This document shows, piece by piece, positions 16,831 to 25,571 of a stretch of 42,689 nucleotides of DNA. The stretch comes from Prosthecobacter sp. (GTDB lineage: Bacteria > Verrucomicrobiota > Verrucomicrobiia > Verrucomicrobiales > Verrucomicrobiaceae): assembly GCF_014879935.1 (NCBI RefSeq), contig NZ_JACSRD010000091.1, positions 1 to 42,689 of the forward strand, read 5' to 3'. A program made the translations under genes and the position numbers. The notes under the pieces were generated by a model that worked only from the letters and a program-made list of their open reading frames with translations, did no database searches and was not told where the DNA came from. The stretch's first letter is position 1, and each line of letters opens with the position of its first letter.

Positions 16831-17643
16831 TCAGAGCGCGTGCACCGCATCGACGAGCGGCTTCACGAAGGCTTCGACCTTCTCGGCGCAGTCGGCGGAG
16901 GTGCCGTTTTGCTCGATGAGCTTCACGATGGCGCTGCCGACGACGACGCCGTCGGCTTTGCTGGCGATTTCGGCGGCTTGGGAGGGGTTCGAGACGCCGA
17001 ATCCGACGCAGACGGGCACTTCGGTGGCCGCTTTGATCACAGCGACCTGCTCGGCGATGCCGGTGGCGATCTCGGCCTGGGCTCCCGTGACGCCGAGGCG
17101 GCTCACATAATAGACGAAGCCCTCGGCGCTCTTCGCGATGCTGGCGATGCGGTCGGCGGGCGAGGTCGGGGCGATGAGCTGGATGTGGCGGAGGTCGGGC
17201 GCGGGCTTCAGTTCGGCATTTTGCGCCGCTTCATCCGGCGGGAGATCGAGAACGAGGACGCCATCGGCTCCGGCCGCGGCCGCGTCGTGATGGAAGCGGT
17301 CGTAGCCGTAGGTGTAGATGGGATTGAGGTAGGTGAAGAGGACGAGCGGGACCTGGCTCTGCGTGCGGAGCTTGCGGATCATTTCCAAAACACCCGGCGT
17401 GCTCGCTCCGGCCTTCAGCGCGCGGTCGGCGGCCATTTGATTGACCACGCCATCGGCCAGCGGATCGGAAAACGGCACGCCCAGTTCGACGACATCCACT
17501 CCGGCGCGTTCCAGGCCCAAAACGATGTCGATCGTGGCATCAAGCGTGGGATCACCGGCGCAGACATAGGCCACAAAGGCCTTTTTCTTCGCGGTGCGAA
17601 GCTGGGCAAAACGGGCGTCGATGCGGTTGGTAGGGGCGGACAT
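16831..17643 (-). CDS. trpA: Tryptophan synthase alpha subunit
   Basis: 270 residues, the full usual length. It cleaves indole-3-glycerol phosphate to indole and glyceraldehyde-3-phosphate, feeding indole to TrpB in the last step of tryptophan synthesis. The catalytic pair is visible: E53 and D64 in ELGVPFSDPLADG. LFTYLNPIYTYG and the phosphate-binding end VGFGVSNPSQA...GVVVGSAIV are also intact. No other trp genes are nearby, so it is separated from trpB here. It lies immediately upstream of the NTPase gene on the same strand with a 56-bp gap; read-through is possible, but a functional link is unlikely. Confidence 0.97.
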   Translation of the reverse strand: MSAPTNRIDARFAQLRTAKKKAFVAYVCAGDPTLDATIDIVLGLERAGVDVVELGVPFSDPLADGVVNQMAADRALKAGASTPGVLEMIRKLRTQSQVPLVLFTYLNPIYTYGYDRFHHDAAAAGADGVLVLDLPPDEAAQNAELKPAPDLRHIQLIAPTSPADRIASIAKSAEGFVYYVSRLGVTGAQAEIATGIAEQVAVIKAATEVPVCVGFGVSNPSQAAEIASKADGVVVGSAIVKLIEQNGTSADCAEKVEAFVKPLVDAVHAL

Positions 17644-18190
17644 GGGGCGGGGTGTTTAGCATGCGGAATCAGGGATGTCGAGCCGAGAGCAGCGAGACAG
17701 ACGCACCCAGGTCCACCGGAAGTGTGCGATTTTCTTCCGGTGGCGCGCATGGTTCCGCCGGAAGAACGCGATTTTCTTCCGGTGGCGCGCGTGGTTCCGC
17801 CGGAAGTGCTCGAGTTTCCTCCGGTGGCGCGCGTGGTTCCGCTGGAAGAACGCGAGTTTCTTCCGGTAGCGCGCGTGGTTCCGCCGGAAGAACGCGATTT
17901 TCTTCCGGGAGCGCGCGTGGTTCCGCCGGAAGAACGCGAGTTTCCTCCGGTAGCGCGCGTGGTTCTGCCGGAAGTGCGCGCGCTTCCAGCGGCGGCCTGC
18001 ACGCAACCAGTTGAAAATCAGTCAACCGCGCAAAATTCGCCGTTTTCGCCGCCAAGAATGATCAGGGAGCCGACTGAAAGACCTGAAGGCTGGCCTTGCC
18101 AGGGTGTCATCCGCACGACCGACGGCTGTCAGCGACGTGACCGGGGGGGCGTGCGTGGCGATGTGTGCTGTGGAGCGCAGCCACCGACGG
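17644..18190. other. 547-bp stretch without a convincing gene
   Basis: It lies between the start of trpA and the stop of the large kinase gene. About half is taken by the 42-bp repeat array (17717-18000). All six frames are partly open across the array because the unit is a multiple of three, giving low-complexity peptides such as GSAGRTRFSSGGAR on plus and LPAEPRALPEETRV on minus. Substitutions between units do not favour one frame clearly. The remaining 18010-18190 shows nothing recognisable apart from the hairpin at the kinase stop. Confidence 0.6.
17717..18000. repeat. Array of about seven 42-bp units, most able to fold into a hairpin
   Basis: The unit begins GGTTCCGCCGGAAGAACGCG and continues with TTTTCTTCCGGTGGCGCGCGT. 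Within a unit, CCGCCGGAAGAA pairs with TTCTTCCGGTGG (12 pairs including one G-T) around a loop of seven bases. Units start near 17752, 17794, 17836, 17878, 17920 and 17962, with a partial first one near 17717. The last unit is diverged. There are no unique spacers, so it is not a CRISPR array. Confidence 0.85.
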
Positions 18191-18201
18191 CTACTCGGTG
18201 G
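18181..18201. terminator. Inverted repeat overlapping the kinase stop codon
   Basis: CCACCGA and TCGGTGG form a 7-bp stem around a 7-base loop containing the stop codon (TAG on minus, 18191-18193). No T-run follows, so a termination role is only possible. Confidence 0.3.
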
Positions 18202-21200
18202 TTTCCAGGACGATGCGGAAGCCGAGGTCATTAGCGCGATTGTTAGGCGGCGAAGGGCCACGAAATGAAGAGAGTAGAACGTCAGCCCCATACCACTTCC
18301 AAGAGGCACCCCGTGTTACTCTTTGAGTTTGATCAAACAGGTCTTCGCAAAACTCCCAGACGTTCCCGCCCAGATCATAGATGCCCAGCTTGTTCGGCTT
18401 GAAACACATCACCGGAGCCGTGGAAATGCAGCCATCGGTGTAATCTTCGATCACTTTGCTGGAAGGAAACATGCCACGGTATGTCATGTCAGCATAATTG
18501 CCCACACCCGTCAACGGTGGATACTTCGAACCCCACGGATATTCATTTCGAATGCCCTGGCCAAGATCTTTGGGGGCGGTGCCAGGATTTTCATCTTTCC
18601 CGATACCAGCGGCATAGCTCCACTCCCGATCTTTTGGCAGACGGTAGATCCGACCTTCTTTACCGCTCAGCCATGCACAGAAAGCACGTGCATCATTCCA
18701 ATCCACGGCCACCACGGGATGATTGTCCGCCTCACTGACTTTCAGTCCCTCTTTGGTTGTCTGATCCTTCCACTTGTCATCCACGCCCGGCGTCTCCGCC
18801 GCATACTTCGCGTAATCGCCCTTCCGTGTCTCGTGGATGCAGAAGAGCACCTGGGCGCCGGGGACTTTGACGAACTTCATGCCGAGGCTGTTGGTGAAGT
18901 CGCTCTTGGCGGCTGTGGCGGGCGCAGGAACCGGGGCGGCTGTTGGCGTGGGAGTAGGAGCGGCGGGCTTGGTCGTGCTGGTCGGTGTGTTCGTTGGGCG
19001 CAGTGTGGATTTCGACTCGATCCAAACCACCATTTTTCTTTTGTTGCCTTCGTACACAGAAATATCGAGATCAATGGCCGGTCCCGCTTGAGAAATGACC
19101 TCGTTCATTTCAGCGTCAGGTCCGATTCCGTGCCAGTTGCCATCAGTCTTGCGGATCGCAATCTGGCCGCCGCTGTTTTTTAGCGTTAGGGCTGGCGGCA
19201 GATCATCCAGTGGCTTTGCAAACGCATTTGGATTCCGCGCATAGACGGCTCCACTCTTGCCAAGTGCGAGCCAGCCATACTTAGCGCCTCCATGAATTAA
19301 CTTCACCATTGGCTCGCTTGGATTGGTCGTAGTGGCTGCTTCTTTCACCGAGCCGGGCCTGAGGTTCACGAAAAACTCACGGTACTTATTGTCCTTGGTG
19401 ATCCAAAATACATCATTTGCGGTGGCAGTAATCAGAGTGGTTTCACCTTTCTTTAGCGCGATGAGAAGCGGATTGAGAGCTGACTCAATTTGATTGTCGT
19501 TCGGTTTGTTTGTCCATTGATAGCCTCCTGCGGTCCATTCTCTATTCTTTCTTTGTATGAAGTGAGCGTCTCCTATGCCTGAGAGCAACGCCCCTTCATC
19601 AAGTTCCAACTCGCTTCCTCTACGCTGGTGACGATGAAGAAAGTTGTCTGCAAGCCACCACTTGCTGTGCGATTCGATGGCCTGCACTTTTTTGTATTCG
19701 GCCGCTGGTGTAGCTCGATTTTCCAGCAGGATTCGTTTTCCAGCCCCTCTTTTTCTCACTCCCAAAAGAACACCAGGATCCCCTGTGTCTGCCACCACGC
19801 GGGTGTAATCACTCTCTGAAAAAGGACGAAGAAGACTGCGCTCCTCAATTTTTTGCCCATCCCAATAACCCCAGACACGAAGCTTCCCGCCTTCTTTCAT
19901 CGCATCTTGATGCCACCGAGGGAGACGGGAGTAATCCAAAAGAGGATCGAATGGGTCGAGGGCGGGTTGGCCGCTGGAGGAAGCTTTTGGCGCGGAATCT
20001 GGAGGGGTCGCTGCAAGACCAGGCACTGATGGCGTTGGCAATCCACCACCCCGCGTCGCCGCGATCTGCTCGCGCACGGTCTTCACGCGCATGGCGTCGT
20101 CGAGCTTCTGGGCCTGGGTCAGTTCGGTCTGCACGGCGGCGAGGGCCTGGTCGTACTTGTCGTAGAGCGGCTGCATGGCCTTGGCCTTCGTGGCCTCGTG
20201 CTGGGCGGTGGTGCTGCGGTAGGTCTTGCGCAGGGTCTTGAGCGTGTCGGGCACCTTGCCGGGTGCTAGTGTACTCTCGTCCACCTCGGACGGCACGCCC
20301 TCGTTTTTCTCGATGCGCTGCTTCTCTTCCCGCAGGGCGAGCGCTTCTTCCAGCTTCCCGCCTTGGGAGGCGGCGGCCAGGGCGCGGTCGAGCGCACTGA
20401 GGTAGAGCTTATCTAAAGCGGCCATGCTGGCCTTGAACGCTGTGTTGGCATCTCGCTCCACGGCAGACTGAAAGCTGGAATCGAGCGCGGCGAGGCGCTG
20501 GTCGAGGGCGCTGGCGGGCGTGGCGGCAGCCATGGTGGTGACAGGAGGGGGAGAAGAGGAGACTGGGAGACTCGGAGATGGGGAGGCAGGTGTTGTGGTC
20601 GCTGCTGCTGGTGACGGAACGGATGGCTTCGGCGGAGCGGCAGGCGCAGGAGTGACGGCGACTGGCGCAGTGCTGCCTGGACTTGTGGCCGGGAGGTTCC
20701 AGCCGAGTTCCTTGAGCGGATCGGCCACACCGTCGAGGTTCAGGTATTCCACATCTTTGATCCATTGTCCCCCGGCGCGCACCCCGAAGGGGCCGCGTGG
20801 GATCATGCCGGGCACCTCGCGTTCGAGCACGGTGGATGAGTTCAGGCGAGCGATCACTCTTTGACCGATGACGGCGAGTTCGAGGATTCCCTCCTCTCCG
20901 ACGGCGGGTTTTGCCAGTTTAACTTCCTTCACGTCAACCACTGGACCCAAGGGGGTGTTCTGATTCCTCAATTGGAATCGTCCGTCGTCCCAGAGAATGG
21001 CCTCCGGCATCGGCTTGGCTGTGTCGTAACGGCAATGCAGGGAGACATTCCCGGCTTTCTCTTTGCGGAAACGAATGCGCACGGCCACGTCACGCGGGGG
21101 GGGGCCTATGATGTCGCTTGAGATCACCAATGCTTTTTGTGACTCGCCTGGAGAGGTTAAAAAGGACAGCCAGCCGTCCTTCACCTCTAAGCCGGACTTC

Positions 21201-22540
21201 TTCCATCTCGCCTCGGTGCTTTCAACGCGCTGCCAATTGGAAACTGCCATCGGGCTAGAGACAGTCTGTGCTGGTGGCGTGGCAGGAGGAGGATTGCCGG
21301 GCTTTGTTGTCGGTAAGGGGCTGGCTTGAGAGGATGCATCCGCAGGTGTGATTGTTTGTCCGGTCGCGATGGGCTTAGATTTTGAGGTTTCTGATGTGCT
21401 GGAACCGCTCGTTCCGCTCAGAGGACTGAGTGGACCACTTTGTTTTTCCTTCTCGCTGCCGCTCATCATCACAAACGCGCCAATGCCAAGGGCGACGACA
21501 GCCCCAAGGCCAAGCAGGAGCGGGGCGGAGGATTTCTTGGGCGGGAGGTGAGCGCGGGTGCCCTCACCCGCTTTGGGTGTGGAGCGGACGGGGGCGTCCG
21601 CACTCCTCTTCTGAACCGCGCTGCGTTGCGCGGGTGTTTGTGCGACTTGCGCGGCGGGGATGGCGGAGGTCGGCACCAAGGGCACGGTGAGGATCACATC
21701 CAGGTCACGCCGCAGTTCAGTGCTGCTTTGATAGCGCTCCTCGCGGTCGCTCTGCATGGCCTTGAGGATGATGGGATCAAAACGCGGATCGAGGCCGGGC
21801 AGGCGGGCGGTGGCGGGCTTGAAGGCGCCGCGCGGCACCTCGCCGGTGAGCATCTGATAGAGCATGACACCCACGGCATAAAGGTCAGCGCGGCCATCAA
21901 TGTGCGAGCCGAGCATGAGCACCTCGGGCGCGACGAAGTCGGGCGTGCCCATGGCGTAACCGGTCTTCGTGAGGCCATGCGTGCCGGGCTCTTCGATCTT
22001 CGCCAATCCGAAGTCGGCGACCTTGACCTGGCCCTTCCTGTTGATGAGCACATTGGCCGGTTTGATGTCGCGGTGGACTATGCCCAGCTCATGCGCGGCG
22101 CTGAGCGCGTCACACACATGCGCGGTGATGGCCAGCGCGTGCTCCGGCGGCAGCTTTCCTTGGCTGCGAATCATCTGCGAGACATCGGTGCCATTCACAT
22201 ACTCCATGGCGAAGTAGAGCAGGCCGCCGGTGGTGAGGCCAAAGTCGTGTACACTGACCACCGCCGGATTGATTAAGCGAGCCATCAGCCGGGCCTCGTT
22301 CTTGAAGCGTTCGGCAAAGCTGGGGTCTTCCTGCTCGACACCGGGAGGTAAAATCTTGATGGCGACGGGGCGGTCAAGATTGCTTTGAACGCCTTTGTAA
22401 ACCGCGCCCATGCCGCCACGGCCGAGGAGTTTTTCAATCGTGTAGCCCGGCATCTGCTCCTGAAGCTCGGCGGGTGAAGGCGGCTCCCAGCGGGCATTGC
22501 CGCCGGTGGTGCGTGGAGTCGGTGTGGCGGGATCACTCAT
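18191..22540 (-). CDS. Large membrane Ser/Thr protein kinase with sensor domains and C-terminal FGE-like domain
   Basis: 1449 residues. A eukaryotic-like kinase domain spans about 33-285: GRGGMG (40-45), catalytic K62, HRDIKPAN (156-163), DFG (176-178), and an APE-like APEV. One membrane helix at 339-359 (LLLGLGAVVALGIGAFVMMS) puts the rest outside the cytoplasm. Outside are a concanavalin/LamG-like segment (about 437-602), a charged helical segment (about 677-830) and an unrecognised domain (about 857-1177). A formylglycine-enzyme-like (SUMF1-type) domain follows from about 1213 to the end (NSLGMKFVKVPG, GNVWEFCEDL, DLGFRIV). The usual catalytic cysteines of that domain are absent (RGASWKWYGADVLL). 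It likely senses an envelope or sugar cue and phosphorylates cytoplasmic targets. Proline-rich linkers include the 28-bp repeat peptide. Confidence 0.9.
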   Translation of the reverse strand: MSDPATPTPRTTGGNARWEPPSPAELQEQMPGYTIEKLLGRGGMGAVYKGVQSNLDRPVAIKILPPGVEQEDPSFAERFKNEARLMARLINPAVVSVHDFGLTTGGLLYFAMEYVNGTDVSQMIRSQGKLPPEHALAITAHVCDALSAAHELGIVHRDIKPANVLINRKGQVKVADFGLAKIEEPGTHGLTKTGYAMGTPDFVAPEVLMLGSHIDGRADLYAVGVMLYQMLTGEVPRGAFKPATARLPGLDPRFDPIILKAMQSDREERYQSSTELRRDLDVILTVPLVPTSAIPAAQVAQTPAQRSAVQKRSADAPVRSTPKAGEGTRAHLPPKKSSAPLLLGLGAVVALGIGAFVMMSGSEKEKQSGPLSPLSGTSGSSTSETSKSKPIATGQTITPADASSQASPLPTTKPGNPPPATPPAQTVSSPMAVSNWQRVESTEARWKKSGLEVKDGWLSFLTSPGESQKALVISSDIIGPPPRDVAVRIRFRKEKAGNVSLHCRYDTAKPMPEAILWDDGRFQLRNQNTPLGPVVDVKEVKLAKPAVGEEGILELAVIGQRVIARLNSSTVLEREVPGMIPRGPFGVRAGGQWIKDVEYLNLDGVADPLKELGWNLPATSPGSTAPVAVTPAPAAPPKPSVPSPAAATTTPASPSPSLPVSSSPPPVTTMAAATPASALDQRLAALDSSFQSAVERDANTAFKASMAALDKLYLSALDRALAAASQGGKLEEALALREEKQRIEKNEGVPSEVDESTLAPGKVPDTLKTLRKTYRSTTAQHEATKAKAMQPLYDKYDQALAAVQTELTQAQKLDDAMRVKTVREQIAATRGGGLPTPSVPGLAATPPDSAPKASSSGQPALDPFDPLLDYSRLPRWHQDAMKEGGKLRVWGYWDGQKIEERSLLRPFSESDYTRVVADTGDPGVLLGVRKRGAGKRILLENRATPAAEYKKVQAIESHSKWWLADNFLHRHQRRGSELELDEGALLSGIGDAHFIQRKNREWTAGGYQWTNKPNDNQIESALNPLLIALKKGETTLITATANDVFWITKDNKYREFFVNLRPGSVKEAATTTNPSEPMVKLIHGGAKYGWLALGKSGAVYARNPNAFAKPLDDLPPALTLKNSGGQIAIRKTDGNWHGIGPDAEMNEVISQAGPAIDLDISVYEGNKRKMVVWIESKSTLRPTNTPTSTTKPAAPTPTPTAAPVPAPATAAKSDFTNSLGMKFVKVPGAQVLFCIHETRKGDYAKYAAETPGVDDKWKDQTTKEGLKVSEADNHPVVAVDWNDARAFCAWLSGKEGRIYRLPKDREWSYAAGIGKDENPGTAPKDLGQGIRNEYPWGSKYPPLTGVGNYADMTYRGMFPSSKVIEDYTDGCISTAPVMCFKPNKLGIYDLGGNVWEFCEDLFDQTQRVTRGASWKWYGADVLLSSFRGPSPPNNRANDLGFRIVLETTE
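20558..20585 (-). repeat. 28-bp dispersed repeat inside the kinase gene, copy B
   Basis: On the gene's sense strand it matches the 2645-2672 copy in 26 of 28 bases and is read in the same frame (SPSLPVS). It sits in a proline/serine linker between the LamG-like and helical segments. Confidence 0.7.
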
Positions 22541-22676
22541 GGCTGGGAGGCTTAAGCTGGCGTTACCCGGCTTTGCTACGAAAAAGGCAGGGGTTTGGCA
22601 AGGATAGAATCTTGAGCGCGGCGGGAAGTAGGGTAGGCACCGTTGGCCGCTTCAGATTGGTGCTGAACCTGGGGCG

Positions 22677-23684
22677 TTAGGCCACAGGCTCATCGCCAAG
22701 CCGCTTGTCCGGCACGAGGTAGCCTTGGACGTAATCACGCACGGCTTCGGTGAGCGCGGTGATTTCCTGGGTGAAGCCGGAGGCGCGGAGTTTGGCGATG
22801 TCGGCGCAGGTGTAGTATTGATACTTCGATTGCAGGTGCTCCGGCATGTCGATGAACTCGATGACGGGCTCTTTGCCGAGCGCGGTGAAGATGGCGGTGG
22901 CGAGCTCGACCCAGGTGTGGGCTTTGCCGGAGCCGAGATTGAAAAGACCGCCTGCGCTGTGGGTTTCGGCGAGGTGGAGCGTCATGCGGATGGCGTCCTT
23001 CACGTAGAGGAAGTCGCGCATCTGCTCGCCGTGCTTGTAATCGGGGCGGTGGGATTTGAAGAGCTGCACCTTGCCGGTGGCGAGGATTTGACCGCAGGCC
23101 TTGTGCACGAGGCTGCGCATGTCGGCCTTGTGGTCCTCGTTGGGGCCATAGACGTTGAAGTACTTGAGCCCGACGATCTTCGGCAGCCAGCCCTCACGCT
23201 TCGCGTGGAGGTCGAAGAGGTGCTTCGAGTAGCCGTACATGTTTAGCGGGCGCAGCTTGTGAATGTCCGGGTCCTGGTCGTTCATGCCGTGGGCTCCATC
23301 GCCATAGGTGGCGGCGGAGGAGGCATAGACAAAGCGCGTCTGATTCGCGAGCGACCACTGGCAGAGCTGCTTGGTGAACTCGTAGTTGTTCCGCATGAGG
23401 TAGTCCGCATCGCGTTCCGTGGTGGCGGAGCAGGCACCGAGATGCAGGACGTGGTCAAAGCGTCCGAGTTTCGCAGGCGAATGCTGCACGGCCTGGAGGA
23501 GGTCGTTGCCGTCGATGTAATCGGCAAAGCGCAGCGGAACGAGGTTCTTCCATTTCTCGTCTGTGCTGAGGCGGTCGCAGACGACGATGTTTTCGCAGCC
23601 ACGGCGGTTCAGCTCCCAGACGAGGGCGCTGCCGATGAATCCGGCCCCGCCGGTGATAAGGATGCGACTTTCCGTGTTCTTCAT
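22677..23684 (-). CDS. hldD: ADP-L-glycero-D-manno-heptose 6-epimerase
   Basis: 335 residues of the extended short-chain dehydrogenase family. It epimerises ADP-D,D-heptose to ADP-L,D-heptose for the inner core of lipopolysaccharide. The nucleotide-binding motif ITGGAGFIGS is at 10-19, and the catalytic Y-x-x-x-K is Y150-G-Y-S-K154. HLGACSATTERDADYL, NVYGPNEDHKADMRS and GEQMRDFLYVKD are characteristic of HldD/RfaD. Its presence implies an outer membrane with heptose-containing LPS. No other heptose genes are adjacent. It lies 136 bp upstream of the kinase gene on the same strand, and 50 bp downstream of the next gene. Confidence 0.95.
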   Translation of the reverse strand: MKNTESRILITGGAGFIGSALVWELNRRGCENIVVCDRLSTDEKWKNLVPLRFADYIDGNDLLQAVQHSPAKLGRFDHVLHLGACSATTERDADYLMRNNYEFTKQLCQWSLANQTRFVYASSAATYGDGAHGMNDQDPDIHKLRPLNMYGYSKHLFDLHAKREGWLPKIVGLKYFNVYGPNEDHKADMRSLVHKACGQILATGKVQLFKSHRPDYKHGEQMRDFLYVKDAIRMTLHLAETHSAGGLFNLGSGKAHTWVELATAIFTALGKEPVIEFIDMPEHLQSKYQYYTCADIAKLRASGFTQEITALTEAVRDYVQGYLVPDKRLGDEPVA

Positions 23685-23734
23685 GTTTCCCGCTGGTAAC
23701 GGGAAAAGCGGCCGGATTCAAGCCGGAGCTTTTT

Positions 23735-24298
23735 TCAGGCGGCTGCGAGCGTTTCTGGCTCGGTCGTGGTGAGAACGGGGATGTGTTCGCGCCACAGTGC
23801 TGGATGCAGGAAGACCTCCCGCGCATCGGACTCCCACTCCCCAGCCCAACCAACCAAGGATTCCATGACGATGGACTGCGGGCATTGAATCGCCGGATAG
23901 AGCCACTGCTGGGCTCCGACCACCAGCTTCGGGATCAAGGCATGCCCGTGGAATTCGATCTCCCAGCCGAGCAAGAGAGGTTCCTCGTCGGTAAAACCTG
24001 CGAGGCCGAGGGGGTGCTCCACCCAGCCCACGAGCCCGCTGCCGTTCAGCGCATCCCAGACCTCGCGGGATTCCAAATCGACCTTCACGGCAAAGCCGGT
24101 GGTCGTAGGTGCCCCGCCATTGACCGGATCACGGCTGACAAGGCCAAAGAGGATGCTCTTCGGACAGTCGGCAGGAACCAAATCGACCTGGAAACCGAAG
24201 CGGATCGGATGATTGGGGAGGACCAGGCTGCCGTAGCTTAGGACGTGGAAGTCGGCGAACGCAGGATCGGTGGTGACAGAAGCGAGGAGCGATTCCAT
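23735..24298 (-). CDS. Unrecognised 187-residue protein
   Basis: No family recognised. The protein begins MESLLASVTTDPAFADFHVL and has neither a signal peptide nor a membrane helix. It is rich in hydrophobic and aromatic residues in a beta-strand-like pattern (FHVLSYGSLVLP, IRFGFQVDLVP, LLLGWEIEFHGHALIP). The single tryptophan-rich stretch GWAGEWESDAREVFLHP lies near the end. A globular, mostly beta, cytoplasmic protein is likely. Codon use matches the neighbours, and the reverse-strand frame is a shadow. It is followed by hldD after 50 bp and is divergent from the E1 alpha gene across an AT-rich gap. Function unknown. Confidence 0.7.
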   Translation of the reverse strand: MESLLASVTTDPAFADFHVLSYGSLVLPNHPIRFGFQVDLVPADCPKSILFGLVSRDPVNGGAPTTTGFAVKVDLESREVWDALNGSGLVGWVEHPLGLAGFTDEEPLLLGWEIEFHGHALIPKLVVGAQQWLYPAIQCPQSIVMESLVGWAGEWESDAREVFLHPALWREHIPVLTTTEPETLAAA

Positions 24299-24524
24299 GG
24301 ATTTCTAAAAAATTCAGATTACTTTATAAAATTTCGGCTCCATTATTGAAATTTCAAGAATATTATTTTACAGCTCGTTCAAAGTCACTGGGAATCTCAA
24401 AAAATTCAATTCTGTGGGGAAGCGGATCGAATGCCAGTTTCGGGACCAAATATCGCTTTATGGACAGCATTCAGCCATGTGAGGCGGTTGACGAAACTGC
24501 CGCGCTAGGTACTTCGTATGCCCC
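24299..24524. promoter_or_regulatory. AT-rich divergent intergenic region upstream of the 2-oxoacid dehydrogenase operon
   Basis: 226 bp, strikingly AT-rich at 24299-24420 compared with the GC-rich surroundings, between two divergent genes. On the plus strand TTGACG (24488-24493) is followed after 16 bases by TACTTC (24510-24515), a weak sigma70-like pair. If used, transcription would begin very near the GTG start at 24525. No operator was recognised. Confidence 0.35.
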
Positions 24525-25571
24525 GTGGCAACTGCGCTAGCAACCAACAGCACTGAAGGGGACCAGACGGTCGCCTTTCGGGATCAATTTCTTCTGGCTC
24601 ACCGGCACATGCTTTTGTCGCGGGTGCTGGAAGAGAAGCTGGGCTCTCTTTACCGGGCTGGCGGCAGGATTGTGGGCGGCGTGTATCTGGGGAAGGGGCA
24701 GGAGGCGTTCAGTGCCGCGCTTGGGATCCAATTGCGTAAGGGCCGGGACATCTACGGGCCGCTGATTCGCGATCAGGCCGGGCGGATCGCCTTTGGTGAG
24801 TCGCTCCTCGATGCTGTCCGCACGTATCTCGGGGCGGTGACGGGGCCGATGCGCGGCCGGGATGGCAACATCCATCGTGGCAGGCCCAAGGAAGGCTTGA
24901 TGGCGATGATCAGCCACTTGGGAAGCCTTGTTTCAGTGGTGGCGGGCGGATTGTTCGCCCGCAGGCTGGCAGGAACGCTGCATGACAGTGTCGGAGCCAC
25001 CAGCATCGGTGATGGCGGGACATCCACAGGTGCGTTTCATGAAGGCCTGAACATGGCTGCTGTCGAAAAGCTGCCGCTGGTGATCAGCGTCGCGAACAAT
25101 CAATACGCCTACTCCACGCCGAATTGCCGTCAGTATGCCTGCGTGGATCTCGTGGACCGGGCGAAAGGCTACGGGGTGCAGGGTGTGGCCGTGGATGCCA
25201 CCGACCTGGGCCAGTGCCTGGAAGCCTTTGACGCCGCCGTTAAGCGGGCGCGGAACGGAGAAGGGCCGCAGATGGTCGTGGGCCATCTCCTGCGCCTCTC
25301 CGGGCATGGTGAGCACGATGACGCCTCCTACATCCCCGAAACAGCGAGGAAGGGACCGTCCTCCGTCGATTGCCTTCCTGCCGCGGAGCGGCGCATCATC
25401 GATGAAGGCTGGATGAACGAAAACGAACTCAAAGACCTCTTCACCGAGGCACGCGGCAAGGTGGATCAGGCCGTCGCCAAAGTTTCCAAGGAAGCGACCC
25501 CCGATCCCTTCAAGGAAAAATGGCAGGCGCTTTCCAGCGAGGAGCTTGCGGAGGGCCACCACGAGGCATGA
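24525..25571 (+). CDS. pdhA: 2-oxoacid dehydrogenase E1 alpha subunit (pyruvate dehydrogenase type)
   Basis: 348 residues. With E1 beta it decarboxylates a 2-oxoacid using thiamine diphosphate and passes the acyl group to E2. The ThDP motif is GDG (162-164) through NN (191-192): IGDGGTSTGAFHEGLNMAAV, then SVANNQYAYSTP. The phosphorylation-loop-like SGHGEHDDASYI is also present. The GTG at 24525 is the first start after an in-frame stop at 24489; no ATG is available before residue 29, and no Shine-Dalgarno is visible. It overlaps the E1 beta gene by 4 bp (ATGA). Pyruvate is the likely substrate, but branched-chain or acetoin-type use cannot be excluded. No lipoamide dehydrogenase (E3) gene is nearby. 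Confidence 0.9.
   Translation: MATALATNSTEGDQTVAFRDQFLLAHRHMLLSRVLEEKLGSLYRAGGRIVGGVYLGKGQEAFSAALGIQLRKGRDIYGPLIRDQAGRIAFGESLLDAVRTYLGAVTGPMRGRDGNIHRGRPKEGLMAMISHLGSLVSVVAGGLFARRLAGTLHDSVGATSIGDGGTSTGAFHEGLNMAAVEKLPLVISVANNQYAYSTPNCRQYACVDLVDRAKGYGVQGVAVDATDLGQCLEAFDAAVKRARNGEGPQMVVGHLLRLSGHGEHDDASYIPETARKGPSSVDCLPAAERRIIDEGWMNENELKDLFTEARGKVDQAVAKVSKEATPDPFKEKWQALSSEELAEGHHEA

Noticed and set aside
16831-17643. trp operon
   Set aside because: Only trpA is present; its neighbours are an NTPase and a kinase, not trp genes.
17717-18000. 42-bp repeats as a CRISPR array
   Set aside because: No unique spacers between units and no cas genes in the window.
16840-18234. 464-codon plus-strand frame across trpA and the hairpin array
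   Set aside because: Antisense to intact trpA and then to the 42-bp array, where all frames stay open because the unit is a multiple of three.
18191-18900. FGE-like domain as the sulfatase-activating enzyme
   Set aside because: The segment aligned to the catalytic Cys region of FGE has no cysteine (RGASWKWYGADVLL), and the domain is fused to a kinase.
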